Shown here in pieces: positions 16,767 through 24,732 of a stretch of 64,000 bases of DNA. The position numbers and the translations under genes are program-made. The stretch is taken from assembly GCF_001984575.1 (NCBI RefSeq), contig NZ_LZNS01000001.1, positions 685,938-749,937 on the forward strand, given 5' to 3'. The stretch is from Streptomyces sp. MP131-18. Its GTDB lineage: Bacteria; Actinomycetota; Actinomycetes; Streptomycetales; Streptomycetaceae. A model generated the notes under the pieces. That model searched no databases. It saw nothing but the letters and a program-made list of their open reading frames with translations, and was not told the DNA's origin. Position 1 is the stretch's first letter. Every line of letters begins with the position of its first letter.

Positions 16767-17402
16767 TCAGCGGTCGTCGGGGGGCGGCGCCGGCAGTCCG
16801 GCGGCCAGGTGCGTGAAGACCCGCTCGAACACGGCGAGGAACGGCACGGTGGCGCCGCCGGCGCTCCAGTGCTCGATGGAGATGCGCACCGCGGTACCGG
16901 CGACCGCTGCCAGCAGCCGCGGGTACAGGCCGGGCCGTTCCGGCTCGGGGGAGCCGGGGTCGAGTCGCTGGGCGATGGCTCTGGCCAGGCCGAGCTCGTC
17001 CTCCAGGTGGGCACCGAGGGAGCGGACCATCAGGTGGGGGGCCTGCTTCAGCACCTCGGCGCGCAGGTTCCACACCTCGTGACGTCTCTCGACGTCGGCC
17101 AGTTCGTCCGCGAAGGCGCGGTGGACCGCGGTCAGCGGGTCGAGGGACGGCGGCGCGGCCAGGACGGCCTCCCGGATCCGCGTGCCGACCTCGGCGTCGA
17201 TCGTGACGAAGGCGTCGTCCCGGCTGTCGAAGTAGTTGAAGAAGGTCCGCGGCGAGACGTCGGCCGCCTCGCTGATCGCCTCCACGGTGACGTTGTCGAC
17301 GCCGTGCTCGGCGGCGAGCCGCACGGCCGCCTCGGCGAGCGCCGCTCGCGTGGCCCGCTTCTTCCGTTCCCTGAGCCCCACCGGAGCGCCTGCATCCTTC
17401 AC
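16767..17402 (-). CDS. TetR family regulator of the adjacent exporter
   Basis: 211 residues. The N-terminal TetR HTH is clear: RATRAALAEAAVRLAAEHG, then SEAADVSPRTFFNYFDSRDD at about residues 45-64. The 'SPRTFFNYF' recognition helix is typical of MFS-exporter repressors. The rest is the helical ligand-binding domain. I take the GTG at 17402; a second GTG eight codons later is also possible, and the ribosome binding site is weak for both. Immediately upstream is an A+T-rich stretch with repeated TGCAGAG elements, a likely auto-operator. The exporter gene follows on the same strand. Confidence 0.85.
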   Translation of the reverse strand: MKDAGAPVGLRERKKRATRAALAEAAVRLAAEHGVDNVTVEAISEAADVSPRTFFNYFDSRDDAFVTIDAEVGTRIREAVLAAPPSLDPLTAVHRAFADELADVERRHEVWNLRAEVLKQAPHLMVRSLGAHLEDELGLARAIAQRLDPGSPEPERPGLYPRLLAAVAGTAVRISIEHWSAGGATVPFLAVFERVFTHLAAGLPAPPPDDR

Positions 17403-17406
17403 ACCT

Positions 17407-17436
17407 TGCAGAGTATGAAAAAATGCAGAGAATGCA
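17407..17436. promoter_or_regulatory. TGCAGAG repeats in the TetR promoter region
   Basis: TGCAGAGTATG (17407-17417) and TGCAGAGAATGCA (17424-17436) are 17 bases apart. The second is an imperfect dyad with TGCA ends. The A+T-rich setting just upstream of the TetR start suggests overlap with its promoter. Operator function is inferred. Confidence 0.4.
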
Positions 17437-17538
17437 AAATCTTTTTCGACCCCGCAAACCCCGCGGAACGCATCGAGATCAAACAAGTATCCGCAGGATG
17501 CTTCGCCAACCCACGGAAACCTCCATAGAGTGCCGGAG

Positions 17539-17557
17539 GCATCCGGTGTTCGGATGC
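17539..17557 (+). promoter_or_regulatory. Hairpin before the MocA-type gene
   Basis: GCATCCG (17539-17545) and CGGATGC (17551-17557) form a perfect 7-base-pair stem with a GTGTT loop. It lies 6 bases before the AGGAAAGGA ribosome binding site of the next gene. It could be an operator or a structured leader. Confidence 0.35.
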
Positions 17558-17582
17558 ACACCACCAGGAAAGGACCAGTGCG

Positions 17583-18959
17583 TTGGCCATGCCGACCTCG
17601 ACGAACGGCACCCACCGCCGGTATGCGCTCCTCGGCACCGGGAGCCGGGGCCGTGAATACGTGCGCGCCCTGTGCCGCGATCACCGGGACGTCGCCACGC
17701 TCGCCGCGTTCCTCGACCCCAACCCCGGACGGCTCGACTTCTACCAGGAGCTCGTGCGCGATCTGGGAACGGGCGTGGCCCCGCCCGCCCGCTACGGCTC
17801 GGACGACGTGGAACGGATGATCACGGAACAGCGGATCGACCGGGTCATCGTGACGGCCCCCGACCACGCCCACGCCGACATCATCGTGCGGGCGCTGCAT
17901 GCCGGCGCCGACGTGATCACGGAGAAGCCCCTGACCACCGACGCCGAGGGCACGCGGCGCATCGCCGCCGCGCTCGACGCCACCGGACGGGACCTGGTCG
18001 TCACGTTCAACTACCGCTACTCCCCCAGGAACAGCGCACTGCGCGAGCTGATCGCTTCAGGGGCGGTGGGCGAGGTCACCGGCGTGCAGTTCGAGTGGGT
18101 GCTCGACACCCAGCACGGCGCCGACTACTTCCGCCGCTGGCACCGGGAGAAGCCCAACTCGGGCGGGCTGCTGGTGCACAAGGCGTCCCACCACTTCGAC
18201 CTCGTCAACTGGTGGCTCGACGACGCGCCCCGGCGCGTGTTCGCCTCCGGCGGCCTGCGCTTCTACGGCGCGCAGAACGCGGCGCGGCGCGGGCTCGGTC
18301 CCCGTCCCGAGCGCGGCACGACCGAGGGGAGCGCCGACGACCCGTTCCTGCTGGACCTGCGCGACGACGAAAGCCTGCGCCGTCTCTACCTGGAGACCGA
18401 GCACCACGACGGCTACCTGCGCGACCTGGACGTGTTCGGCCCCGGCATCACCATCGAGGACAACCTCGCGCTCGTCGTCGACTACGCGGGGGGCGCCGCC
18501 CTCTCCTACTCCCTCAACGCCCACAGCCCCTGGGAGGGTTACCGGGTCGCGGTCAACGGGACGGCGGGGCGGGCCGAGCTTGAGGTCGTGGAGCGCGCCG
18601 CCGTGCTCACCGGCAAGGACGGGCACGTCGCGGTCGACCCCAGCGTCACCGCGAAGACCGCGGGCGCGGCGGAGGACAGCAGGACCGAGGGCGAACGGCT
18701 GGTGCTCCAGCGGCACTGGGAGCCCGCGCGCGAGGTGCCCATCCCGGAGGCCACCGGCGGCCACGGCGGCGGCGACGCGGAGCTGTATCTGGCCCTCTTC
18801 CGCGAGGTGCCGCCCGACCCGCTGGGCAGGGCGGCGGGCGTCGCCGACGGGCTGCGGGCCGTCGCGGTCGGCATCGCGGGCAACCGTTCGCTCGACACCG
18901 GCCTCCCGGTCCTGATCCACGAGCTCGGCCTCGGCGGCGGCAGCCACACGCCGGGCTGA
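17583..18959 (+). CDS. Gfo/Idh/MocA family oxidoreductase
   Basis: 458 residues. An N-terminal Rossmann fold with the dinucleotide motif LLGTGSRGREY is followed by the family-defining ITEKPLTTDAEG near residue 112. The C-terminal alpha/beta domain contains HKASHHFDLVNWWLDD, a conserved active-site histidine region. The TTG at 17583 is chosen because AAGGA lies 8 bases upstream; an ATG two codons later would sit too far away. These enzymes oxidise or epimerise sugars and inositols with NAD(P). The sugar-importer operon begins 127 bases downstream behind its own promoter, so a shared substrate is possible but not shown. Confidence 0.85.
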   Translation: MAMPTSTNGTHRRYALLGTGSRGREYVRALCRDHRDVATLAAFLDPNPGRLDFYQELVRDLGTGVAPPARYGSDDVERMITEQRIDRVIVTAPDHAHADIIVRALHAGADVITEKPLTTDAEGTRRIAAALDATGRDLVVTFNYRYSPRNSALRELIASGAVGEVTGVQFEWVLDTQHGADYFRRWHREKPNSGGLLVHKASHHFDLVNWWLDDAPRRVFASGGLRFYGAQNAARRGLGPRPERGTTEGSADDPFLLDLRDDESLRRLYLETEHHDGYLRDLDVFGPGITIEDNLALVVDYAGGAALSYSLNAHSPWEGYRVAVNGTAGRAELEVVERAAVLTGKDGHVAVDPSVTAKTAGAAEDSRTEGERLVLQRHWEPAREVPIPEATGGHGGGDAELYLALFREVPPDPLGRAAGVADGLRAVAVGIAGNRSLDTGLPVLIHELGLGGGSHTPG

Positions 18960-18989
18960 CCGGCCGGCGGCGGGGCCGTTCCGCACCTC

Positions 18990-19018
18990 TTGACACTCCC
19001 TCACCTCGCGCCTATGTT
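18990..19018 (+). promoter_or_regulatory. Sigma70-type promoter of the sugar ABC operon
   Basis: TTGACA (18990-18995), a 17-base spacer, and TATGTT (19013-19018). This is close to the housekeeping HrdB consensus, with all six -35 bases and TAnnnT in the -10. Transcription should begin near 19025. Confidence 0.78.
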
Positions 19019-19032
19019 CCTCGGCACGTGTT

Positions 19033-19044
19033 TGAATCGTTTCA
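19033..19044. promoter_or_regulatory. LacI-type operator TGAATCGTTTCA
   Basis: A 12-base dyad with one mismatched pair and a central CG, lying about 10 bases after the predicted start point. It is flanked by two CACGTG hexamers (19025-19030 and 19055-19060) exactly 30 bases apart. The cognate regulator is not next to this operon. Confidence 0.62.
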
Positions 19045-19086
19045 CGACGCGTTGCACGTGGAAGAACGTGTGGAAGAAGGAGTGCC

Positions 19087-20604
19087 ATGTCCGGCCCCGC
19101 CGCCGCATCGCCACTGCTCCACCTACGGGACGTCGCCAAATCCTTCGGACCGGTCGCCGCCGTGAAGGGGGTGTCGTTCGCCCTGCACGCCGGGCGCGTG
19201 CACGCCCTCGCGGGCGAGAACGGCGCCGGCAAGTCGACCGTCGTCAAAATGCTGGCCGGCGTGCACCGGCCCGACTCCGGCGGCCTCGAACTCGAAGGCC
19301 GTCCCATCTCCCCGGACGGCCCGGCCGCGGCGCAGGCGGCCGGCATCGCCGTCATCCATCAGGAACCGACCCTCTTCCCCGATCTGCCGGTCGCCGAGAA
19401 CATCTTCATGGGCCGTCAGCCCACCGGCAGATTCGGCCGCATCGACCGCGGCGCCATGAACGAGGCGGCCGGCCGCCTCTTCGCCCGGCTCGGCGTCGCC
19501 ATCGACCCCGACCGGCAGGCCCGCGGCCTGTCCATCGCCGACCAGCAGCTCGTCGAGATCGCGAAGGCCCTCTCGCGCCGGGCGAAGGTCTTCGTGATGG
19601 ACGAGCCCACCGCCGCGCTGTCCGGCGTCGAGGCCACCCGCCTCTTCGCCGTCATCAGGGGCCTCACCGAACGCGGCGCCGCGGTGCTCTTCATATCCCA
19701 CCGCTTCGACGAGATCTTCTCGCTGTGCGACGACATCACCGTCATGCGCGACGGCGCCTGGGTCTCCACCGACCGCGTCGCCGACGTCACGGTGGACACG
19801 GTGGTGCGGCGCATGGTGGGCCGGGAGGTCTCCGCGCTGTTCCCCAAGCAGGACGTAGAGCCGGGCGACGTCGTCCTCGACGTCCGCGGGCTGACCAGAA
19901 CCGGCGTCTTCGAGGACGTCTCGCTCACCGTCCGCCGCGGCGAGATCGTCGCGCTGGCCGGGCTCGTCGGCGCCGGGCGCAGCGAAGTCGTCCGCGCCGT
20001 CTTCGGCATCGACCGTTACGAGAGCGGCGACGTGCGCGTCGGCGGCCGGCTCCTGCCGCCGGGCTCCCCGGCCGCGGCCATGGCGCAGGGCATCGCCCTG
20101 GTGCCGGAGGACCGCCGCCAGCAGGGGCTGGTGATGGAGCTGTCCGTGGAGCGGAACGCGACGCTGACCCGGCTGCGTCCGCTCGCCAGGTTCGGGCTGC
20201 TCTCCGGCCGCGGCGAACGGCGCGCCGCCACGGACCTGGCCCGGCGGCTGCACGTGCGGCACGGCGGCCTCGGCGACGCCGTGGGCACGCTGTCCGGCGG
20301 CAACCAGCAGAAGCTGGTCCTGGCCAAGTGGCTGGCGACCTCGCCGCAGGTGCTGATCCTCGACGAGCCGACGCGCGGCATCGACGTGGGTACCAAGGCC
20401 GAGGTGCACCGGATCATGTCCGGCCTCGCCGCCGAGGACATGGCGGTGCTGATGGTGTCCTCCGAACTGCCCGAAGTGCTGGGCATGGCCGACCGGGTGC
20501 TCGTGATGCGCGAGGGCCGGATCACCGCGGAGCTGCCGGGCTCCCGGGCCACCGAGGAATCGGTGATGTTCGCCGCCACCGGGCAGCCGGGGGCGGGGGC
20601 ATGA
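19087..20604 (+). CDS. Sugar ABC transporter ATPase, duplicated type (rhamnose/AI-2 class)
   Basis: 505 residues with two nucleotide-binding domains. The first has Walker A GENGAGKST, signature region LSIADQQLVEIAKAL and Walker B VFVMDEPTAAL. The second has a degenerate P-loop (GLVGAGRSEVV) but a good signature LSGGNQQKLVLAKWL and LILDEPTRGID. This asymmetry is normal for CUT2 (ribose/rhamnose/AI-2) ATPases. AGGAG precedes the ATG at 19087, and the stop overlaps the next gene (ATGA, 20601-20604). It energises the importer formed by the two following permeases and the lipoprotein at 22773. Confidence 0.93.
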   Translation: MSGPAAASPLLHLRDVAKSFGPVAAVKGVSFALHAGRVHALAGENGAGKSTVVKMLAGVHRPDSGGLELEGRPISPDGPAAAQAAGIAVIHQEPTLFPDLPVAENIFMGRQPTGRFGRIDRGAMNEAAGRLFARLGVAIDPDRQARGLSIADQQLVEIAKALSRRAKVFVMDEPTAALSGVEATRLFAVIRGLTERGAAVLFISHRFDEIFSLCDDITVMRDGAWVSTDRVADVTVDTVVRRMVGREVSALFPKQDVEPGDVVLDVRGLTRTGVFEDVSLTVRRGEIVALAGLVGAGRSEVVRAVFGIDRYESGDVRVGGRLLPPGSPAAAMAQGIALVPEDRRQQGLVMELSVERNATLTRLRPLARFGLLSGRGERRAATDLARRLHVRHGGLGDAVGTLSGGNQQKLVLAKWLATSPQVLILDEPTRGIDVGTKAEVHRIMSGLAAEDMAVLMVSSELPEVLGMADRVLVMREGRITAELPGSRATEESVMFAATGQPGAGA

Positions 20605-21644
20605 AGCGGCCGGTGGAAGGAACGGCGCACCCGCGCTCCGGTGCGCGCCGCGTATGGGCGGCGCGCGAGCTGGGCGTGCTCCTGGCGCTCGCCCTGCTGG
20701 TTGCGGTCACGGCGGCGGACAACTCCCGTTTCCTGTCCGCCCAGAGCATCAGGGACGTACTGCTGAGCGCGTCGATCCTGATGGTGCTCGCGGTGGGGCA
20801 GACGGTCGTCGTCGTCACCCGCAACATCGACCTGTCGGTCGGCTCGGTGCTCGGCCTGACCGCGTTCGCGACGGGCAAGCTGTTCGTCGCGGCGCCCGGT
20901 ACGCCGATCCTGCTCGCGGTGCTCGCCGGTGTCGGTCTCGGCGCGCTGTGCGGCCTGCTCAACGGCGCGCTGGTCGCCGCGGCCCGGGTGCCCGCGCTGG
21001 TCATCACGCTGGGCACGCTGTACGTGCTGCGCGGCATCGACCACTCCTGGGCTTCGGGCGAGCAGATCAACGCCGCGGACATGCCGCGTTCGTTCCTCGA
21101 CCTGGGCACGGCCACGCTGCTGGGCGTGCCCGTCCTGGCGCTGCTCGCCGCCGCGGTGCTGGTCGTCGTGGCGGTGTGGCTCTCCTCCTACCGCAGCGGG
21201 CGGGAGCTGTACGCGATCGGTTCCGAGCCGGCCGCCGCGCGGCTGGCCGGCATCGCGGTCGGGCGCAGGGTGTTCACGGCCTTCCTGGTCAGCGGCGCCC
21301 TGGCCGGCCTGGCCGGCGTGCTGCACGCGGCCAGGTACGGCACGGTGGACGCCACCGTGGGCACCGGGCTCGAACTCCAGGTCGTGGCCGCCGTCGTGGT
21401 CGGCGGCGTGGCCATCTTCGGCGGCAGCGGAACGGCCTGGGGAGCCGCGCTCGGCGCCCTGCTGCTCGCCACGATCGGCAGTTCGCTCGCGGTCCTGCGG
21501 GTCGACCCGTTCTGGCAGCAGGCCGTGGTCGGGGCGCTGATCCTCGCCGCGATCGGCCTGGACCGGCTGCTCGCCGCGCGCATGGCGGCGCGTGCGGTCC
21601 GTTCGCAGGGACGCGCAAGGGAAGGGACGAGCCATGGCGCATGA
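20601..21644 (+). CDS. Sugar ABC transporter permease 1 (CUT2, rhamnose/AI-2 class)
   Basis: 347 residues, eight or more hydrophobic segments, with the CUT2 signature VVVTRNIDLSVGSVLGLTAF near residue 80. Later it has SGRELYAIGSEPAAARLAGI, the conserved cytoplasmic loop. The ATG overlaps the ATPase stop codon. A second, different permease follows immediately, overlapping by 11 bases. Such ATPase-permease-permease-binding protein order, with two distinct permeases, is shared by rhamnose (RhaTPQS) and AI-2 (LsrACDB) importers. Confidence 0.9.
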   Translation: MKRPVEGTAHPRSGARRVWAARELGVLLALALLVAVTAADNSRFLSAQSIRDVLLSASILMVLAVGQTVVVVTRNIDLSVGSVLGLTAFATGKLFVAAPGTPILLAVLAGVGLGALCGLLNGALVAAARVPALVITLGTLYVLRGIDHSWASGEQINAADMPRSFLDLGTATLLGVPVLALLAAAVLVVVAVWLSSYRSGRELYAIGSEPAAARLAGIAVGRRVFTAFLVSGALAGLAGVLHAARYGTVDATVGTGLELQVVAAVVVGGVAIFGGSGTAWGAALGALLLATIGSSLAVLRVDPFWQQAVVGALILAAIGLDRLLAARMAARAVRSQGRAREGTSHGA

Positions 21645-22704
21645 CACCCTGTACGCGCAGCCGCAGGAGCCGCAGGGCCCGGCGCCGGGGCGCGGCGGCG
21701 GGCGGCTCGCCGCCGTACTGCGCCGCTGGGACACCACGGTCGTGCTCGGGCTGATCGCGGTGGTGGTGGGCGCGGCGCTGCTGGTGGACGGCTTCGCCAC
21801 CGGCCGCAACGCGGAGTTCCTGCTCCTGGACGCGGTGGCCATCGGCCTGGTCGCGCTGCCCATGACACTGATCGTCGTCACCGGCGAGATCGACCTGTCG
21901 GTGGCGAGCACGCTGGGCCTGTGCAGCGCGGTGATGGGCCAGCTGTGGCTGTCCGGCTGGCCGCTGGAGCTGATCGTGCCGGCCGCCGTGGCGCTCGGCG
22001 CGGTGCTCGGGGCCGTGAACGGGCTGTTCGTGACCGGCTTCGGGCTGCCGTCGCTCGCGGTGACGATCGGAACGCTGGCCGCCTACCGCGGTCTCGCGTT
22101 CGTCGTGCTCGGCGACCAGGCGGTCGCGGACTTCCCTGGCGAGTGGACGGACGCCGCCGTCGGGACCGTCCCCGGCGGGGCGCTGCCCTGGGCGATGGTG
22201 GGCACGGCGCTGCTCGCGGTCGTCTTCGGCATCCTGCTGCACGCGACGCCCCCGGGCCGGGAGCTCTATGCGATCGGCAGCAACGCCGAGGCCGCCCGCT
22301 TCTCCGGCATCGCGGTGGCGCGCCGGAAGTTCTGGCTGTTCGTCGCGTCCGGCGCGGTGTCAGGGCTGGCCGGCGTGTACTGGACGCTGCGGTACGCGAG
22401 CGCCCGCGCGGACAACGGCGAGGGTCTCGAACTTGCCGTCGTGGCCGCCGTGCTGCTGGGCGGCGTGTCCATCTTCGGCGGCCGGGGCACGCTGGCGGGC
22501 GTGTGCGCGGGCGTGCTGCTGCTCGGCACGCTGCGCAACGCGCTGCAACTGGCCGACGTGCCCTCCGACACGCTGGACATCGTCACGGGCTCGCTGCTGA
22601 TCGCCTCCGTCGTCGTGCCGAACGCCGTGGTGCTGCTGCGGGCGCGGCTCGGGCGCCCCCGCTCCGGCTCCGCCCCTCCCCCACGGCCGGGGAACGCCCC
22701 GTAG
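21634..22704 (+). CDS. Sugar ABC transporter permease 2 (CUT2, rhamnose/AI-2 class)
   Basis: 356 residues. The CUT2 signature reads IVVTGEIDLSVASTLGLCSA and the cytoplasmic loop GRELYAIGSNAEAARFSGI. The ATG at 21634 follows AAGGGACGA and lies 11 bases inside the end of the first permease gene, so translation is coupled. The protein would pair with permease 1. It ends in an Arg/Pro-rich tail. A short hairpin at 22716-22732 separates it from the binding-protein gene. Confidence 0.9.
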   Translation: MAHDTLYAQPQEPQGPAPGRGGGRLAAVLRRWDTTVVLGLIAVVVGAALLVDGFATGRNAEFLLLDAVAIGLVALPMTLIVVTGEIDLSVASTLGLCSAVMGQLWLSGWPLELIVPAAVALGAVLGAVNGLFVTGFGLPSLAVTIGTLAAYRGLAFVVLGDQAVADFPGEWTDAAVGTVPGGALPWAMVGTALLAVVFGILLHATPPGRELYAIGSNAEAARFSGIAVARRKFWLFVASGAVSGLAGVYWTLRYASARADNGEGLELAVVAAVLLGGVSIFGGRGTLAGVCAGVLLLGTLRNALQLADVPSDTLDIVTGSLLIASVVVPNAVVLLRARLGRPRSGSAPPPRPGNAP

Positions 22705-22715
22705 CCGCCCGCGTT

Positions 22716-22732
22716 CCGCGGCTTTGCCGCGG
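22716..22732 (+). other. Intercistronic hairpin before the binding-protein gene
   Basis: CCGCGGC and GCCGCGG form a perfect 7-base-pair stem with a TTT loop, in the 68-base gap between permease 2 and the lipoprotein gene. There is no T-tract after it. Such hairpins often mark mRNA processing sites that let the binding protein accumulate in excess. Confidence 0.45.
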
Positions 22733-22772
22733 CACCACGAAGCACCCAGGAACCAGCGAAAGGAACCTTCCG

Positions 22773-23882
22773 ATGAACCTGATTCCTCGCGGTCCGCGCA
22801 CCGGTGGTCCGCGTACCGGTCCGCGCATCGGCATCGCCCTGGCCGCCTGCGCGGCCCTGCTCGCCTCCGCGGCCTGCTCGGGAACGACGCGCGGTGACGA
22901 CGACGAAGACACCGACGACGGCGCGGAGTCCACCGCGCAGGCCGACCCCTCCGCGCCGCTGGCGGAGGACCTGGCCGTCGCGTTCCTGCCCAAGCAGGTC
23001 AACAACCCCTATTTCACGGTCGCGGACGAGGGCGGCCGGGTCGCCGTGGAGGAGTTCGGCGGGGAGTACAAGGAGACCGGCCCCTCGGAGGCCAGCGCCT
23101 CCTCCCAGGTCAGCTACATCAACACGCTGTCCCAGCAGCAGACCGACGTCATCGCCATCGCCGCGAACGACCCGGGGGCCGTCTGCGGCGCGCTGGACGG
23201 GGCGCGCTCCGCGGGCGCGCGGGTGGTGACGTTCGACTCGGACACCGGTCCCGAGTGCCGCGACCTGTTCGTCAACCAGGCGACGGCCGAGGGCATCGCG
23301 CAGACGCAGGTCGAGCTGATCGCGGAACAGATCGGCGGCGAGGGCCAGATCGCGATCCTCTCCGCGACCCCCAACGCGACCAACCAGAACGCCTGGATCG
23401 CGCTGATGGAGGAGGAGCTGGCGAAGCCCGAGTACGCGGGCATCGAGCTGGTGACGGTGGCCTACGGCAACGACGAGGACGAGAAGTCGTTCCAGGAGAC
23501 GCAGGGCCTGCTGCGCTCCTACCCCGACCTGGCCGGGATCGTCTCGCCGACCACCGTCGGGCTCGCCGCCGCCGCGCGCTACCTGTCCGGCTCCGAGTAC
23601 GGCGGCGAGGTCGCGCTGACCGGCCTCGGCACGCCCAACCAGATGCGGGAGTTCGTCGCGGACGGCACCGTGGAGTCGTTCGCCCTGTGGAACCCGGCCG
23701 ACCTCGGCTACCTGGCCGCCTACGCGGGCGCCGCGCTGGCCTCCGGGCAGATCACGGGCGCGGAGGGCGAGACGTTCACGGCCGGGGAGTTGGGCGAGTA
23801 CACCATCGCCGAGGAGAGCACGGTCGTCCTCGGCCCGCCGACGGTCTTCACCGAGGAGAACATCGACGACTACTCCTTCTGA
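22773..23882 (+). CDS. Rhamnose/AI-2-type sugar-binding lipoprotein
   Basis: 369 residues. A signal peptide ends in lipobox ASAAC with an acidic linker (DDDEDTDDGAE) after it. The mature part is a periplasmic-binding-protein fold starting VAFLPKQVNNPYF, with IAIAANDPGAV, ILSATPNATNQN and ALWNPADLGYLAAY. These motifs fit the RhaS/LsrB branch, and rhamnose is the best guess for ligand. AAAGGA precedes the ATG. No rhamnose catabolic gene (rhaA, rhaB, rhaD) is in the window, so the substrate remains inferred. The last 13 bases overlap the convergent kinase gene. Confidence 0.85.
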   Translation: MNLIPRGPRTGGPRTGPRIGIALAACAALLASAACSGTTRGDDDEDTDDGAESTAQADPSAPLAEDLAVAFLPKQVNNPYFTVADEGGRVAVEEFGGEYKETGPSEASASSQVSYINTLSQQQTDVIAIAANDPGAVCGALDGARSAGARVVTFDSDTGPECRDLFVNQATAEGIAQTQVELIAEQIGGEGQIAILSATPNATNQNAWIALMEEELAKPEYAGIELVTVAYGNDEDEKSFQETQGLLRSYPDLAGIVSPTTVGLAAAARYLSGSEYGGEVALTGLGTPNQMREFVADGTVESFALWNPADLGYLAAYAGAALASGQITGAEGETFTAGELGEYTIAEESTVVLGPPTVFTEENIDDYSF

Positions 23883-24583
23883 CCCCGCGCGGCGCACCCC
23901 GGGGGCACGGACGGCCTGCGGTCGTCCGTGCCGGGGTCGGCCGGTCCGGCCGGTCCCGGCACGGCGAAGACGATGCCGGCCAGCGCGGCGGCCGCCGACC
24001 GGTCGAGGAGCACCGCGGACGCGCAGCCCGCGGGCAGCCGGCCCGCGACCACGTCCGCGACCAGCCGGGCGATGGCCCGCCGGTGCCGGGCGAACACCCG
24101 CAGGGACACGGCCCGGCCGCGCTCGCGCTGACCGGCCAGGGCCGTGTCCGCGGGCACGTCGAGGATCAGCAGGTGGAAGCCGGTGCCGCGGCGCCGCGCG
24201 TCGCGGCCGAGCCAGCGGCGCACCCACGCCGTTCTGCCGCAGTCGTGCACCAGCACGGCGGACGGCGAGCGCAGCGCCCGCCACAGCCTGGCGTAGTGCG
24301 CCAGGCGCACCGCGGGGCGGTACACGGGGTAGGGGAGGCGGCGCGGCAGGCGGCGCGCCCAGCGCTCCCTGACCTCCTGGGAGTCGATGAGCACGGCCGC
24401 GGCGCCGCGGGCCCTGAGCATGAGGGTCGACTTGCCGCTGCCCGGCAGGCCGGAGACGACGACGCGCTCGCCGGCCGCCCACCGCAGAGTCTCCGGCAGA
24501 CCGGCGGCCCCCCGCAGATCGCACACGCGCGGGCCGGCACGTTCCTGAACCTTGCGGCCGGTCAGATCCTCGCGGTGCGCCAT
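23870..24583 (-). CDS. P-loop kinase-like ATPase (AAA/zeta-like)
   Basis: 237 residues. A Walker A motif VVVSGLPGSGKSTL lies near residue 41-54, followed by AAAVLIDSQEVRERW, which fits a small-molecule kinase, and VLVHDCGRTAWVRRW and LLILDVPADTALAGQRERGR further on. Arg-rich RHRRAIARL could be a lid. The fold resembles shikimate/gluconate-type or zeta-toxin-type kinases. The substrate is not evident, and no antitoxin-like partner is adjacent. It starts at an ATG at 24583 and ends convergently within the last 13 bases of the binding-protein gene. Confidence 0.72.
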   Translation of the reverse strand: MAHREDLTGRKVQERAGPRVCDLRGAAGLPETLRWAAGERVVVSGLPGSGKSTLMLRARGAAAVLIDSQEVRERWARRLPRRLPYPVYRPAVRLAHYARLWRALRSPSAVLVHDCGRTAWVRRWLGRDARRRGTGFHLLILDVPADTALAGQRERGRAVSLRVFARHRRAIARLVADVVAGRLPAGCASAVLLDRSAAAALAGIVFAVPGPAGPADPGTDDRRPSVPPGCAARGQKE

Positions 24584-24732
24584 GACGGTGTCCCCTTCTG
24601 GGCGATGGCGCGTTCCCGCGCGGCGGCGCCCGGCCGTGGCGCGGCGACAAGACGTGACCGCGAATCCGAAAACGGTAACCGGCCCTGGGGTTGGTCCGCA
24701 ATGTCGTCCAAATCCCGTACGGCGGGCGGCAG

